Shown: piece after piece, positions 1-7,129 of the stretch
Numbering within the stretch: position 1 is the first letter of the stretch
Layout of the letters: every line of letters begins with the position of its first letter
Assembly: GCA_963805715.1 (NCBI GenBank)
Contig: CAWDVK010000020.1
Span: 434,001 to 498,000 of the forward strand
Source: CAWDVK01 sp963805715
Lineage (GTDB): Bacteria > Actinomycetota > Actinomycetes > Streptosporangiales > Streptosporangiaceae
DNA length: 64,000 nt
Reading direction: 5' to 3'
Notes under the pieces: model-generated
What the model saw: only the letters and a program-made list of their open reading frames with translations
What the model was told of the DNA's origin: nothing
The model's database searches: none
Translations under genes and position numbers: made by a program

Positions 1-2
1 CG

Positions 3-782
3 CTAGCCCGCGTGCGCCTCCCGATCCTCGACGGCAGCCAGGTGCAGCCGCTGCCGCGATCCGACTGGCCGCGCCGCGGCGTGCTGGCGGACGTCGGGAC
101 GCTCGCGGGGAGCGGGCAGCTGCGGCCGGAAACTCGGCGTGCTCTCGGCGCGCGGCTCCAGCAGCCGGTGCCGCACGGCGAAGGAGGCCGCCTCCAGCCG
201 TGAATGCACGCCCAGCTTGGTCAGAACCGACTGCAGGTGAGTGCGCACGGTGGTGCGCGCGACGCCGAGCCTGGCGACCATCGCGTCCGTGTCCAGCCCC
301 TCCACGAGCATCTCGAGGCACTCCCGCTCGCGGCTCGTCAGGGCGGCGGCCGCCCGCTCGGCGTGACTGTTCGCCCGCGGCTGCCGCCTGGGCGTGTCGT
401 CAGGAATATCGACGACCAGTTCCCCCCTCGCTACCTGACCGAGCGCCGAGATGAGCGCGTCAACACCGCGCGACTGGTGCAGGTAAGCGGATGCGCCCGC
501 GTCGATGGCGCGCCGGGCCGCATCGCGGCACGGATCCGCGCCGAGTACGAGCACGCTGGTGTCGTCGCTCGCGGCAATCACCCGGCCGATCGCCTCCACT
601 CCGCCGTCCGGTGCGGTGCTGCAGTCGATCAGGCACGCGTCCGGGCGCTGGCTGCGGACGAATGCGATCATCTCCGCCGAGCTGCGCGCGACGGCACCGA
701 TCTGATAGCCGCGCTGGGTGAGCACGGTCGACAGTGCGTCGAGGAATATGCCCTGGTCATCGCCCAGTACCAGGTTCTTCAT
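3..782 (-). CDS. LuxR/NarL-type response regulator, atypical receiver
   Basis: A 259-residue two-domain regulator: an N-terminal receiver (about residues 1-120, opening MKNLVLGDDQ) and a C-terminal LuxR helix-turn-helix (LTSRERECLEMLVEG, then TVRTHLQSVLTKLGVHSRLEA). The acidic pair DD and the acceptor Asp (in CLIDCS) are present, but the conserved receiver Lys seems to be replaced (SAYLHQSRG where GYLLK is usual), so phosphorylation-driven switching may be altered. I chose the ATG at 782; the open frame runs further upstream, but that part is low-complexity and unlike a receiver. It is the last gene of the exopolysaccharide region, 333 bp after a glycosyltransferase gene. No sensor kinase lies in the window, so its signal is unknown. 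Confidence 0.85.
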   Translation of the reverse strand: MKNLVLGDDQGIFLDALSTVLTQRGYQIGAVARSSAEMIAFVRSQRPDACLIDCSTAPDGGVEAIGRVIAASDDTSVLVLGADPCRDAARRAIDAGASAYLHQSRGVDALISALGQVARGELVVDIPDDTPRRQPRANSHAERAAAALTSRERECLEMLVEGLDTDAMVARLGVARTTVRTHLQSVLTKLGVHSRLEAASFAVRHRLLEPRAESTPSFRPQLPAPRERPDVRQHAAARPVGSRQRLHLAAVEDREAHAG

Positions 783-1115
783 GGCGATCACCCGGCCGTC
801 CGCGCCCGGCCAGGGGCGGACGTCGCTCCGGCGGTCAGCAGTGGCGCAGCCCGGCCGGATCCCGGCTCGCGCGGCAGGCCGCCGAGCCTCCGGCTGGCAT
901 GCCGCGCGTGGAAAGAAGTCCCCGTCATTTTTCCCCCGTGCCTGGACAGGTACCGGCCCCCCGAAGGCACCGCACCACGATCCAGGCGTATTCAGTAGTC
1001 CGCAGAGATCCCCATATCTGACCATCCGGGGTCCCGGGACGGCAGCATTATCATCCACTGTCACGGGAATAAGTACGTTATCCCTGCACTCCCTTTTTTG
1101 TCCGTCCGCCGAGAC
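783..1115. other. Intergenic region upstream of the 782 regulator
   Basis: No gene is visible in these 333 bp. The part near 1040-1100 is less GC-rich than its surroundings and holds a -10-like GATAAT on the minus strand (1047-1052), so a promoter for the downstream regulator is plausible. I see no convincing -35 box. Confidence 0.4.
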
Positions 1116-2549
1116 CTATGACATGTCGTCGTGCATCGGCGCTACTGCACTGGGATTACTTATCATTCGTGCATCGTAGGAGTCTGGCTTGGCGTCCCCT
1201 GGTTTTCCGTGTGTAGCTCGTGTGGATAAAAGCTCGGGCGGCTCGGCCATATAGGCCGCCATGAGGGAATCGCGCAGTTCGCCGGCCCCGTACCGGCCGG
1301 CTACGCGCCTGCGCGCGCGCTCAGCCATCTGGCCGGCCAGCGCGGGCCGGTCGAGCAGGTACCTGATCGCCGCCGCCAGCTGGGCAGGCTGCCGCGGGGG
1401 CACCAGCAGACCGGTCTCGCCCGGTATCACCAGGTCCGGGACCGAGTTGACGGCCGTCGCGACCACCGGCACCCCGCGGCTCATAGCCTCCACGATGACG
1501 GTGGGAAGGCCCTCATACCGGCTCGGAAGCACGAAGACATCGAAAGCGGACATGACCTCGCAGGCGTCGGCCCGCTCGCCCGGAAGGCGGATGCTGACCC
1601 CGCCCGGCCCGCCTATGCCGCCCGCGCCGCCCGGTCCGCCCGCGCCGCCCGGATCGCCCGCGCCGCCGGGACCGCCCGCGCGGCCCATGCCGCCCGTGCC
1701 GCCGGTGCTGCTGGCCAGCTGGCTCATGCGGCCGGCCAGCTCACCGCCGCCGATCCAGACGCCGATGGCGCCCGGGCGGCCGACCTGACGCATCGCCAGG
1801 ACGAAGTCCTCGGGGGCCTTCTGGAAGGTCAGCCGCCCCACGGCGCCGACGACGGTGGCACCGGCCGGCAGCCCGAGCGCCGCCCGCGCGCGCAGCCGGG
1901 CCCGCACCGGGTCGCCGGTGCCGCCTGGTCCGGTCGTCTTCCCGGCCCCGGCCGCCTCGTCCACGGCCACCCCGATGGTCCTGGCCCGCTCGGGCGCAAT
2001 CAGCTTCCGCCGTATCGCCTCGGCCGCCACCCCGGCGCCCACGCACAGCGCCACGTCAGTGATCCGGCCGAGACGCCGCTCGATCGACACGTAGGCCCGC
2101 CTGCGGAACGCCGACTGGAAGTCATGGAACGGAAAGCCGTGATAGGTGTGCACAATCCTGGGCACCGCCGCGCGGCTGGCAGCGATGCGGCCCAGCGCGC
2201 CCGCCTTGGCGCAGTGCGTGTGCACCACGTCAAAGCCCCGGCCGCGGAACAGCGCCTCCAGACGCCGCAGTGCGACCAGGTCATCTCGCGGCGCGATGGG
2301 CGCTCGCAGTGCGGGCTCGACCAGCACCTCGAGACCCGCGGCCGCGGCTGCATCGAGCAGCCGGCCACTGCCGCTACCGGTGATGATCGTGGCCTGGCAG
2401 GAGCCGGGATCCAGGACCCGGGCGCCGCGCAGGGCCAGGACGCCGGCGCCTCCCTCCAGCCGGGTGACCACCACGCCGACGCGGACCGGCCTGCTGGTCA
2501 GCGCGGCAGCGCCAGGCGCAGGCAGGACGGCCTGCTGGCAGGCAGTCAT
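1116..2549 (-). CDS. GT4 family glycosyltransferase with Gly-rich insertion
   Basis: A GT-B fold glycosyltransferase of about 477 residues. The N-terminal half has the acceptor-side signature DVVHTHCAKAGALGR and HTYHGFPFH. The C-terminal half has the donor-binding E-x7-E region (SRYEGLPTVIVEAMSRGVP). A run of Gly-Gly-X repeats, encoded at about 1601-1710, sits between the two halves and is not typical of the family. The ATG at 2549 overlaps the TGA of the upstream regulator gene (ATGA), so the two are probably translationally coupled; an ATG at 2570 is possible. It likely transfers a sugar from a nucleotide donor onto a growing exopolysaccharide or lipid-linked acceptor. The sugar cannot be read from the sequence. 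Confidence 0.88.
   Translation of the reverse strand: MTACQQAVLPAPGAAALTSRPVRVGVVVTRLEGGAGVLALRGARVLDPGSCQATIITGSGSGRLLDAAAAAGLEVLVEPALRAPIAPRDDLVALRRLEALFRGRGFDVVHTHCAKAGALGRIAASRAAVPRIVHTYHGFPFHDFQSAFRRRAYVSIERRLGRITDVALCVGAGVAAEAIRRKLIAPERARTIGVAVDEAAGAGKTTGPGGTGDPVRARLRARAALGLPAGATVVGAVGRLTFQKAPEDFVLAMRQVGRPGAIGVWIGGGELAGRMSQLASSTGGTGGMGRAGGPGGAGDPGGAGGPGGAGGIGGPGGVSIRLPGERADACEVMSAFDVFVLPSRYEGLPTVIVEAMSRGVPVVATAVNSVPDLVIPGETGLLVPPRQPAQLAAAIRYLLDRPALAGQMAERARRRVAGRYGAGELRDSLMAAYMAEPPELLSTRATHGKPGDAKPDSYDARMISNPSAVAPMHDDMS
1601..1710. repeat. GC-rich 9-bp-type tandem repeat inside a glycosyltransferase gene
   Basis: Imperfect repeats of the type GCCGCCCGG/GCGCCG encode a Gly-Gly-Ala/Pro-Gly-Gly run in the minus-strand GT4 protein. 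The repeats keep the frame, so the protein gains a flexible linker of about 35 residues between its two Rossmann domains. Confidence 0.75.
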
Positions 2550-3460
2550 GAAGACGGCGGGCCAGAGCACTGCCCGGCCGCGGCGTGCTCCCGGCCCGTC
2601 CGCTCGCCGAGTGCCCGCTCCCGGCCCGTCCGCTCGCCGAACGCCCGCTCCCGGCCAGTCCGCCCGCCGCTAGTCGGCTCGCCGCGGGCCGGCCGCTCGC
2701 CGTCGGCCCGCTCGCCGAGCGCCCGCTCCCCGAGCGGCCGCTCGCTGCCCGCGTGCTGCCGGCTGGTGCGCAGGCCCGCCGCGCGGGCGACGCTCACCGC
2801 CTCCAGCCTGCTGTGCACGTCGAGCTTGCTGAAGATGCTGCGAGTGTGCGTGCGCACGGTATCGGCGGAGATCATCAGGTCCGCGGCGATCTGGTGGCCC
2901 GGCTTGCCCTCCGCCATGCTGATCATCACGTCGAGCTCGCGCGGGCTGAGCGAACCGAGCAGGTCGCTGCTCTCGGTGGCTCGCCGGACATCGCCGCGCA
3001 GCTGGCGCAGGATCTCGCCGAGCATGCTCGGCGGGAACCAGGAGTGGCCGTTGGCCACCCCGCGCAGCACGGTCTCGAGCTGATCGGCCGCCTGCTTCTT
3101 GGAGACCCAGGCATCGGCGCCTGCCCTGGCGGCATCGACCGCGTGCGAGATGTCCCCGTCCGCGCTGACGACGATCACGCGCGCGGACGGCCACGCGGCC
3201 CGCAGCCGGTGCAGGACCTCCGCCACGGCGGAGCCCAGCGGCTCGACCTCGATCAGGATGACATCCGGGCGCAGCCACCGGACAATATCCGGCAGCCGCG
3301 GGTCGTCGGTGCTGCAGCAGCCCGCAACCCACAGGTCCGGCGCCGCTGAGAGGCGGGAGGCGAGTGCCTCCGTCACCATCCGGTAGTCGTCCACCAGAAG
3401 TAGCCTGAGCGTATCCACAGCACTACTGTGCCGTGCCCCGCTGACCATGTCCTCATGCAT
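2546..3460 (-). CDS. LuxR/NarL-type regulator with Glu at the phosphoacceptor site
   Basis: A 304-residue regulator with a receiver domain (about 15-135; LLLVDDYRMVTEAL) and a LuxR helix-turn-helix (LSPRELDVMISMAEG ... DTVRTHTRSIFSKLDVHSRLEA). Where NarL-family receivers have Asp (PDVVLMD), this one reads PDVILIE, so the phosphorylated Asp is a Glu. Such a change often mimics the active state, so it may be constitutively active. The C-terminal tail of about 65 residues consists of GER-type repeats encoded by a GC-rich minisatellite. Its TGA overlaps the ATG of the next glycosyltransferase gene. It lies directly downstream of the exopolysaccharide operon and probably regulates it (inference). 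The first ATG was used; an internal ATG at 3448 or GTG at 3418 is possible because the upstream 30 bp are AT-rich and promoter-like. Confidence 0.85.
   Translation of the reverse strand: MHEDMVSGARHSSAVDTLRLLLVDDYRMVTEALASRLSAAPDLWVAGCCSTDDPRLPDIVRWLRPDVILIEVEPLGSAVAEVLHRLRAAWPSARVIVVSADGDISHAVDAARAGADAWVSKKQAADQLETVLRGVANGHSWFPPSMLGEILRQLRGDVRRATESSDLLGSLSPRELDVMISMAEGKPGHQIAADLMISADTVRTHTRSIFSKLDVHSRLEAVSVARAAGLRTSRQHAGSERPLGERALGERADGERPARGEPTSGGRTGRERAFGERTGRERALGERTGREHAAAGQCSGPPSS
2580..2745. repeat. Minisatellite encoding GER repeats
   Basis: Degenerate repeats built from CGCTCGCCGAGCGCC and CCCGGCCCGTCCGCTCGCC encode the charged GER/GRER tail of the LuxR-type regulator. Confidence 0.7.
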
Positions 3461-3505
3461 TTGAATGAATATTCAGACAGTAATGCTGCAAACGAGTGCT
3501 GGCAG

Positions 3506-4348
3506 TTAGCATTTTGCTCCTAGCGCGGTGTCCTCGGCCGCCCAGTAAGCCGGCAGCGCTGAATACGGATTTGCTCCTGACCCGCTGGTTACGTAGACAT
3601 ATCCGGCATGCCGCGCTCGCGCCAGGTTAATGGCATGATCGAGCTCGCCGGCTGGGGTGGCGTAGATGGTGTGCGCGAAGCGGTCAGCCGGGTACCGGGC
3701 CGTCCAGGCGGGAACGCCAATATGCCGGTAGTCCGCATACGTTCCCTCATAAACCATGATGACATTAGCAATCGACATATAACTTTCGGCCGGGTAGGTG
3801 CCAGGATTCAGCCAGATCCTGGAGCCGGGGCTCAGCCGGCGGATGTAAGCCGCGAGCTGCCGGTAGTAGCCAAGCTGGCCGGCCCCGCTGGCCGACTGAT
3901 CCAGGAAGATGCCCGTCACCCCGTACCAGGACCGGTAATGGCGGACATCCGCCTCTACCGCCGCCACCGGCCGTCCCGTGTAGTCCGTGCCGCTGTAGCC
4001 GAGCACGGTGACGCCCGCGGCCTGCGCCTGCCTGACCACGGCCTGGAACGCCGGATTAGGTGCGCTGCCGGCCCCGGTGCCGGAGATATCCAGGATCATG
4101 ACGCCAGGCGGCGGCGTCGCGCTGATCGCCTGGCTCCAGCCGCTGCCCGGCGCGAAGAAGGCGGGCACGAAGGACTGCTGGCACCGGCCGCTGCTGCCGC
4201 CCAGCAGCCGCACCGTCACCGCCACCGCGGCGGCGGCCACGACGATGGCAGCCAGGATCGGCGCCGCGCGCCGCCACCGGCGCCGGCGCTCCCGCTGAGC
4301 CCACGTCACCGGGGAGTGCCGCCTGGTCTTCGGGCTGCGGACAGGCAT
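3506..4348 (-). CDS. Membrane-anchored spherulation-specific family 4 (Sph3/GH135-like) protein
   Basis: A 280-residue protein. A basic N-terminus is followed by one hydrophobic helix (about residues 27-46, ILAAIVVAAAAVAVTVRLL), which should anchor an extracytoplasmic domain. The rest matches the spherulin-4 family of TIM-barrel glycoside hydrolases: VPAFFAPGSGWSQ, TVLGYSGTDYTGRP, GVTGIFLDQ, WLNPGTYP and VYEGTYADY. The fungal relative Sph3 cleaves galactosaminogalactan, using acidic residues that probably correspond to the Asp of FLDQ and the Glu of YEG. The residue after that Asp is Gln here, not the usual Glu. The ATG at 4348 was chosen because the open frame upstream overlaps the next gene in a shadow frame. 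It begins 7 bp after the related gene upstream. Likely role: trimming or releasing the polymer outside the cell. Confidence 0.85.
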   Translation of the reverse strand: MPVRSPKTRRHSPVTWAQRERRRRWRRAAPILAAIVVAAAAVAVTVRLLGGSSGRCQQSFVPAFFAPGSGWSQAISATPPPGVMILDISGTGAGSAPNPAFQAVVRQAQAAGVTVLGYSGTDYTGRPVAAVEADVRHYRSWYGVTGIFLDQSASGAGQLGYYRQLAAYIRRLSPGSRIWLNPGTYPAESYMSIANVIMVYEGTYADYRHIGVPAWTARYPADRFAHTIYATPAGELDHAINLARARHAGYVYVTSGSGANPYSALPAYWAAEDTALGAKC

Positions 4349-4355
4349 GTGATTC

Positions 4356-5114
4356 CTAGTCTCCTGGCCCCGGGCCCATGCGCCACGGCCCGTCCGGCGC
4401 GAGTCCCCACGCGGGCAGCCCGTCGTAGGGGTTATCCCCGCCGCGATCGGTGATGTAGGCGCAGCCGGCCCGGCGCCGGGTGGCCAGCAGGCAGGCGTCG
4501 GCGGCGTGCTCCGGCGGCACCGAGTACACGACGTGGTAGAAGGTCGTGGCCGGGCGCGACCGGGTCCAGCGCGGGACGGCGAGCCGCAGGTAGGGCTCCC
4601 AGGGACCCTCGAACGTGCCGATGATGTCGGCATGCTCGGCGTATGCCTCGAGCGGATGAGCGCCGTGGTGGAATACCACCGTCTCTGTCCCGAGGTCACG
4701 GCTGCGGCGGGCCAGGGTGGCGTAGTAGTCCAGCTGCTCCGGGCCGACCGCGACGCGGTCAAAGAACATCCCGGCCACGTCAAACCAGTTCAGGAACCGC
4801 TGCACGTCGGCCAGGGTGGCCTCAGCCGGCCGCTGCCCGTAGTTGGTGTCCACGTAGCCCGCGACCCCGATGCCGGCCTGGCGCAGCAGATCCAGCGCGC
4901 CGTCGAAGTCCGGGCTCCGCGCCAGTCCCGGACCGTTCGCCACGTTCAGCACCACCAGCCGGATGCTGGCCGCATGCGCGGCGATCTGCCGCCACAGGCC
5001 GAAATGCGCCGCCGGATGAAAGTAAGCAGGCACGATCAGCCGTGGCAGCTCAGCTGCCTGCCCGGCGGACAGTCCCGAGGAGGGCCATGCATCGTCACGG
5101 GATATCCAGGTCAT
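4356..5114 (-). CDS. Spherulation-specific family 4 (Sph3/GH135-like) protein, no signal peptide
   Basis: A 252-residue second spherulin-4 family member: LIVPAYFHPAAHFGLW, GVAGYVDTNYGQRP, VAGMFFDRV, HHGAHPLEAY and IGTFEGPW. The likely catalytic Asp (FFDR) and Glu (TFEG) are kept, but the residue after the Asp is Arg. It has neither a signal peptide nor a transmembrane helix, so it should stay in the cytoplasm unless exported in an unusual way, unlike its anchored neighbour. The ATG at 5114 overlaps the end of the upstream epimerase gene by 20 bp; no later in-frame start leaves the conserved N-terminus intact. The pair looks like an old duplication that has diverged widely. Confidence 0.82.
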   Translation of the reverse strand: MTWISRDDAWPSSGLSAGQAAELPRLIVPAYFHPAAHFGLWRQIAAHAASIRLVVLNVANGPGLARSPDFDGALDLLRQAGIGVAGYVDTNYGQRPAEATLADVQRFLNWFDVAGMFFDRVAVGPEQLDYYATLARRSRDLGTETVVFHHGAHPLEAYAEHADIIGTFEGPWEPYLRLAVPRWTRSRPATTFYHVVYSVPPEHAADACLLATRRRAGCAYITDRGGDNPYDGLPAWGLAPDGPWRMGPGPGD

Positions 5115-6012
5115 GGCTCGCCTCCCACATGTCAGCCAGTGATGTCCCGAGATCGCGCCGCGGCAGCCAGTCCAGGTCCCTGGTGGCACGGCCGATGTCA
5201 GCCTGCTGCCAGGACCAGGCAGCCGACCGGGCCGAAGCCGGCCCGTCCTCAGTCACCGCGCAGCTGCAGCCGCTGACCGCGAGCAGGTCCCGGACCATCG
5301 AGCGGACCAGGACCGGCCGGCCGCTGCCGATGTTGAGCACCGGATGGGGCAGCGCTGGCGCGACCGTCGCGGCCAGGACTCCGTCAGCGACGTCGCGCAC
5401 GTCGACGAAGTCCCGCACGCCGTCCAGCGAGCCGAGCCGCAGCGAGTCATCGCCGGCGGGCAGCCGCCGCAGCTGCGCCGCGACCCGGCCGGGCAGGCTG
5501 TCCTCTGGCGCGCCGGGCCCGAGCGGGTTGAACACGCGCAGCACGACCGCTTCCAGCCCGGCGCTCCTGGCCAGCTCAACCAGCCGGGTGCCGGCCAGCT
5601 TCGTCGACCCGTAGCTCGTCTCCGGGCGGGCCGGCGTCGACTCGGCGACGGCGTCACCTGGCTTGCCGGAGCCGTACTCGGCGGCTGACCCGATGTGCAC
5701 CAGCCGGGCCGGCAGGCCGCTGGAGAGCATGGCGGCCACCAGCGCATAGGTGCCGGTGATATTGACGGCGGCCAGCATGTCCTGATCGCCGGCCGTCAGT
5801 CCCGCGCAGTTCACCACCACGTCCGGGCCGAGCGCCGACAGCATCGCGGCGACCTTGCCCGGCTGGTCGGTCGCGAGATCGACGATCTGATGGGCTGCCG
5901 ATCCGGGCAGCGCGCTCCGGCCTGCCGTCACGACGCTGTGGCCCGCGGCCGCGACCCGCTGGCACACGTGCCCGCCGAGAAACCCGCTGGCTCCGATAAT
6001 GAGGATCCGCAT
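5095..6012 (-). CDS. NAD-dependent epimerase/dehydratase (extended SDR)
   Basis: A 305-residue extended short-chain dehydrogenase/reductase. It has the nucleotide-binding motif GASGFLGGH near the N-terminus, NCAG, the active-site YGSTK (YxxxK) and the downstream LRVFNPLGPG typical of nucleotide-sugar epimerases. A UDP-sugar 4-epimerase or 4-reductase role would supply a precursor for the neighbouring polymer genes, as Uge3 supplies UDP-Gal/GalNAc in the fungal galactosaminogalactan cluster; the substrate is inferred. It is 72 bp downstream of a second SDR gene and overlaps the next gene by 20 bp. Confidence 0.88.
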   Translation of the reverse strand: MRILIIGASGFLGGHVCQRVAAAGHSVVTAGRSALPGSAAHQIVDLATDQPGKVAAMLSALGPDVVVNCAGLTAGDQDMLAAVNITGTYALVAAMLSSGLPARLVHIGSAAEYGSGKPGDAVAESTPARPETSYGSTKLAGTRLVELARSAGLEAVVLRVFNPLGPGAPEDSLPGRVAAQLRRLPAGDDSLRLGSLDGVRDFVDVRDVADGVLAATVAPALPHPVLNIGSGRPVLVRSMVRDLLAVSGCSCAVTEDGPASARSAAWSWQQADIGRATRDLDWLPRRDLGTSLADMWEASHDLDIP

Positions 6013-6084
6013 CCAGTCACCCCGCCCCTGTTAGCCGGCGCCGGCGGCCCCGGCATCGGCTGCGCGTGCGCACGGGCTGACACC

Positions 6085-7080
6085 TCACTGGCGGTACTCC
6101 CCCGGCTGGTAGCGGGCCAGGTTGGCCGGCTGGGTGAACCAGTCGATGGCGGCCCGCAGGCCGTCCTCCAGGCTCATCAGCGGCCGCCAGCCGGTTCGCT
6201 CGCGCAGCCGGGACGCATCGCAGACCAGCCGCATCACCTCGGAGTCCTTCGGCCGCAGCCGCTGCGCATCCTCGACAATGTCGGCCTGCACGCCCATCAG
6301 GCTGGCGATCGTCGCGGCCAGCTGCCCGATCGAGATGTCGCTGCCGGTGCCGCTGTTAAACAGCTCGCCCAGGACTGCCGAGGCCGGGGCGGTGCCGAGC
6401 TCGACGAAGGCCCGCGCGGTGTCGGTGACATAGCTGAAGTCGCGGGTCGGATTCAGCGCGCCCAGCCGCAGCTGCCGCGAGCCGGCCGCGAGCTGCGTGA
6501 TGACCTGCGGGATGACCGCGCGCGCCGACTGCCGCGGCCCGAAGGTGTTGAACGGGCGCAGGGTGACCACCGGCAGCCCGAAGCTCAGGTGGTAGGACTC
6601 AGCGAGCTTGTCCGCCGCGACCTTGGCCGCCGCGTACGGCGACTGGGCCTGCAGCGGGTGCGCCTCGCTGATCGGGACGGTGCGGGCCGTGCCGTAGGTC
6701 TCGCTGGTCGAGGTGTGCACCAGCCGCGGCGTCTCGCAGGCGCGGACCGCCTCCAGCACGTGCAGGGTGCCGATCGTGTTGGTGTCCACGAATGACCGCG
6801 GCGCGCTGTAGGAGTACGGCACCGAGCCGAGCGCGGCCAGGTGGTACACCACGTCGGCGCCTGCCACCAGCTCGCGAGCCGATGCGGGGTCGCGCACGTC
6901 GCCGAACACGACCTCGACCTGGTCCCTGATCCCGGCCTCCAGGGTGTCCAGCCACCCCGCCGCGCTGAACATGTTGTAGAGGGCCATCGCCCGCACCCGG
7001 TAGCCGCGGCGGACCAGCTCCTCCACCAGGTGCGAGCCGATGAACCCCTCGGCCCCCGTCACTGCTGCGATCTCGGTCAT
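6085..7080 (-). CDS. LegB-like NAD-dependent nucleotide-sugar 4,6-dehydratase/epimerase
   Basis: A 331-residue extended SDR enzyme. It opens MTEIAAVTGAEGFIGSHL (GxxGxxG), continues with ALYNMFSAAGWLD, which resembles the YNSFNSWGWLD segment of LegB-type GlcNAc 4,6-dehydratases, then HLAALGSVPYSY, the catalytic SPYAAAK (YxxxK) and LRPFNTFGPRQ. LegB acts on a nucleotide-activated GlcNAc in nonulosonic acid synthesis; here the exact substrate is unknown. The ATG at 7080 is preceded by a good ribosome-binding site (GGGGGAG), so the longer upstream frame was not used. It lies 49 bp after the membrane protein gene in the same operon. Confidence 0.87.
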   Translation of the reverse strand: MTEIAAVTGAEGFIGSHLVEELVRRGYRVRAMALYNMFSAAGWLDTLEAGIRDQVEVVFGDVRDPASARELVAGADVVYHLAALGSVPYSYSAPRSFVDTNTIGTLHVLEAVRACETPRLVHTSTSETYGTARTVPISEAHPLQAQSPYAAAKVAADKLAESYHLSFGLPVVTLRPFNTFGPRQSARAVIPQVITQLAAGSRQLRLGALNPTRDFSYVTDTARAFVELGTAPASAVLGELFNSGTGSDISIGQLAATIASLMGVQADIVEDAQRLRPKDSEVMRLVCDASRLRERTGWRPLMSLEDGLRAAIDWFTQPANLARYQPGEYRQ

Positions 7081-7129
7081 GACACTCCCCCTGTCCGGTT
7101 GTTCCTGCGTGGCCTGGTGCCGCGGCGCG

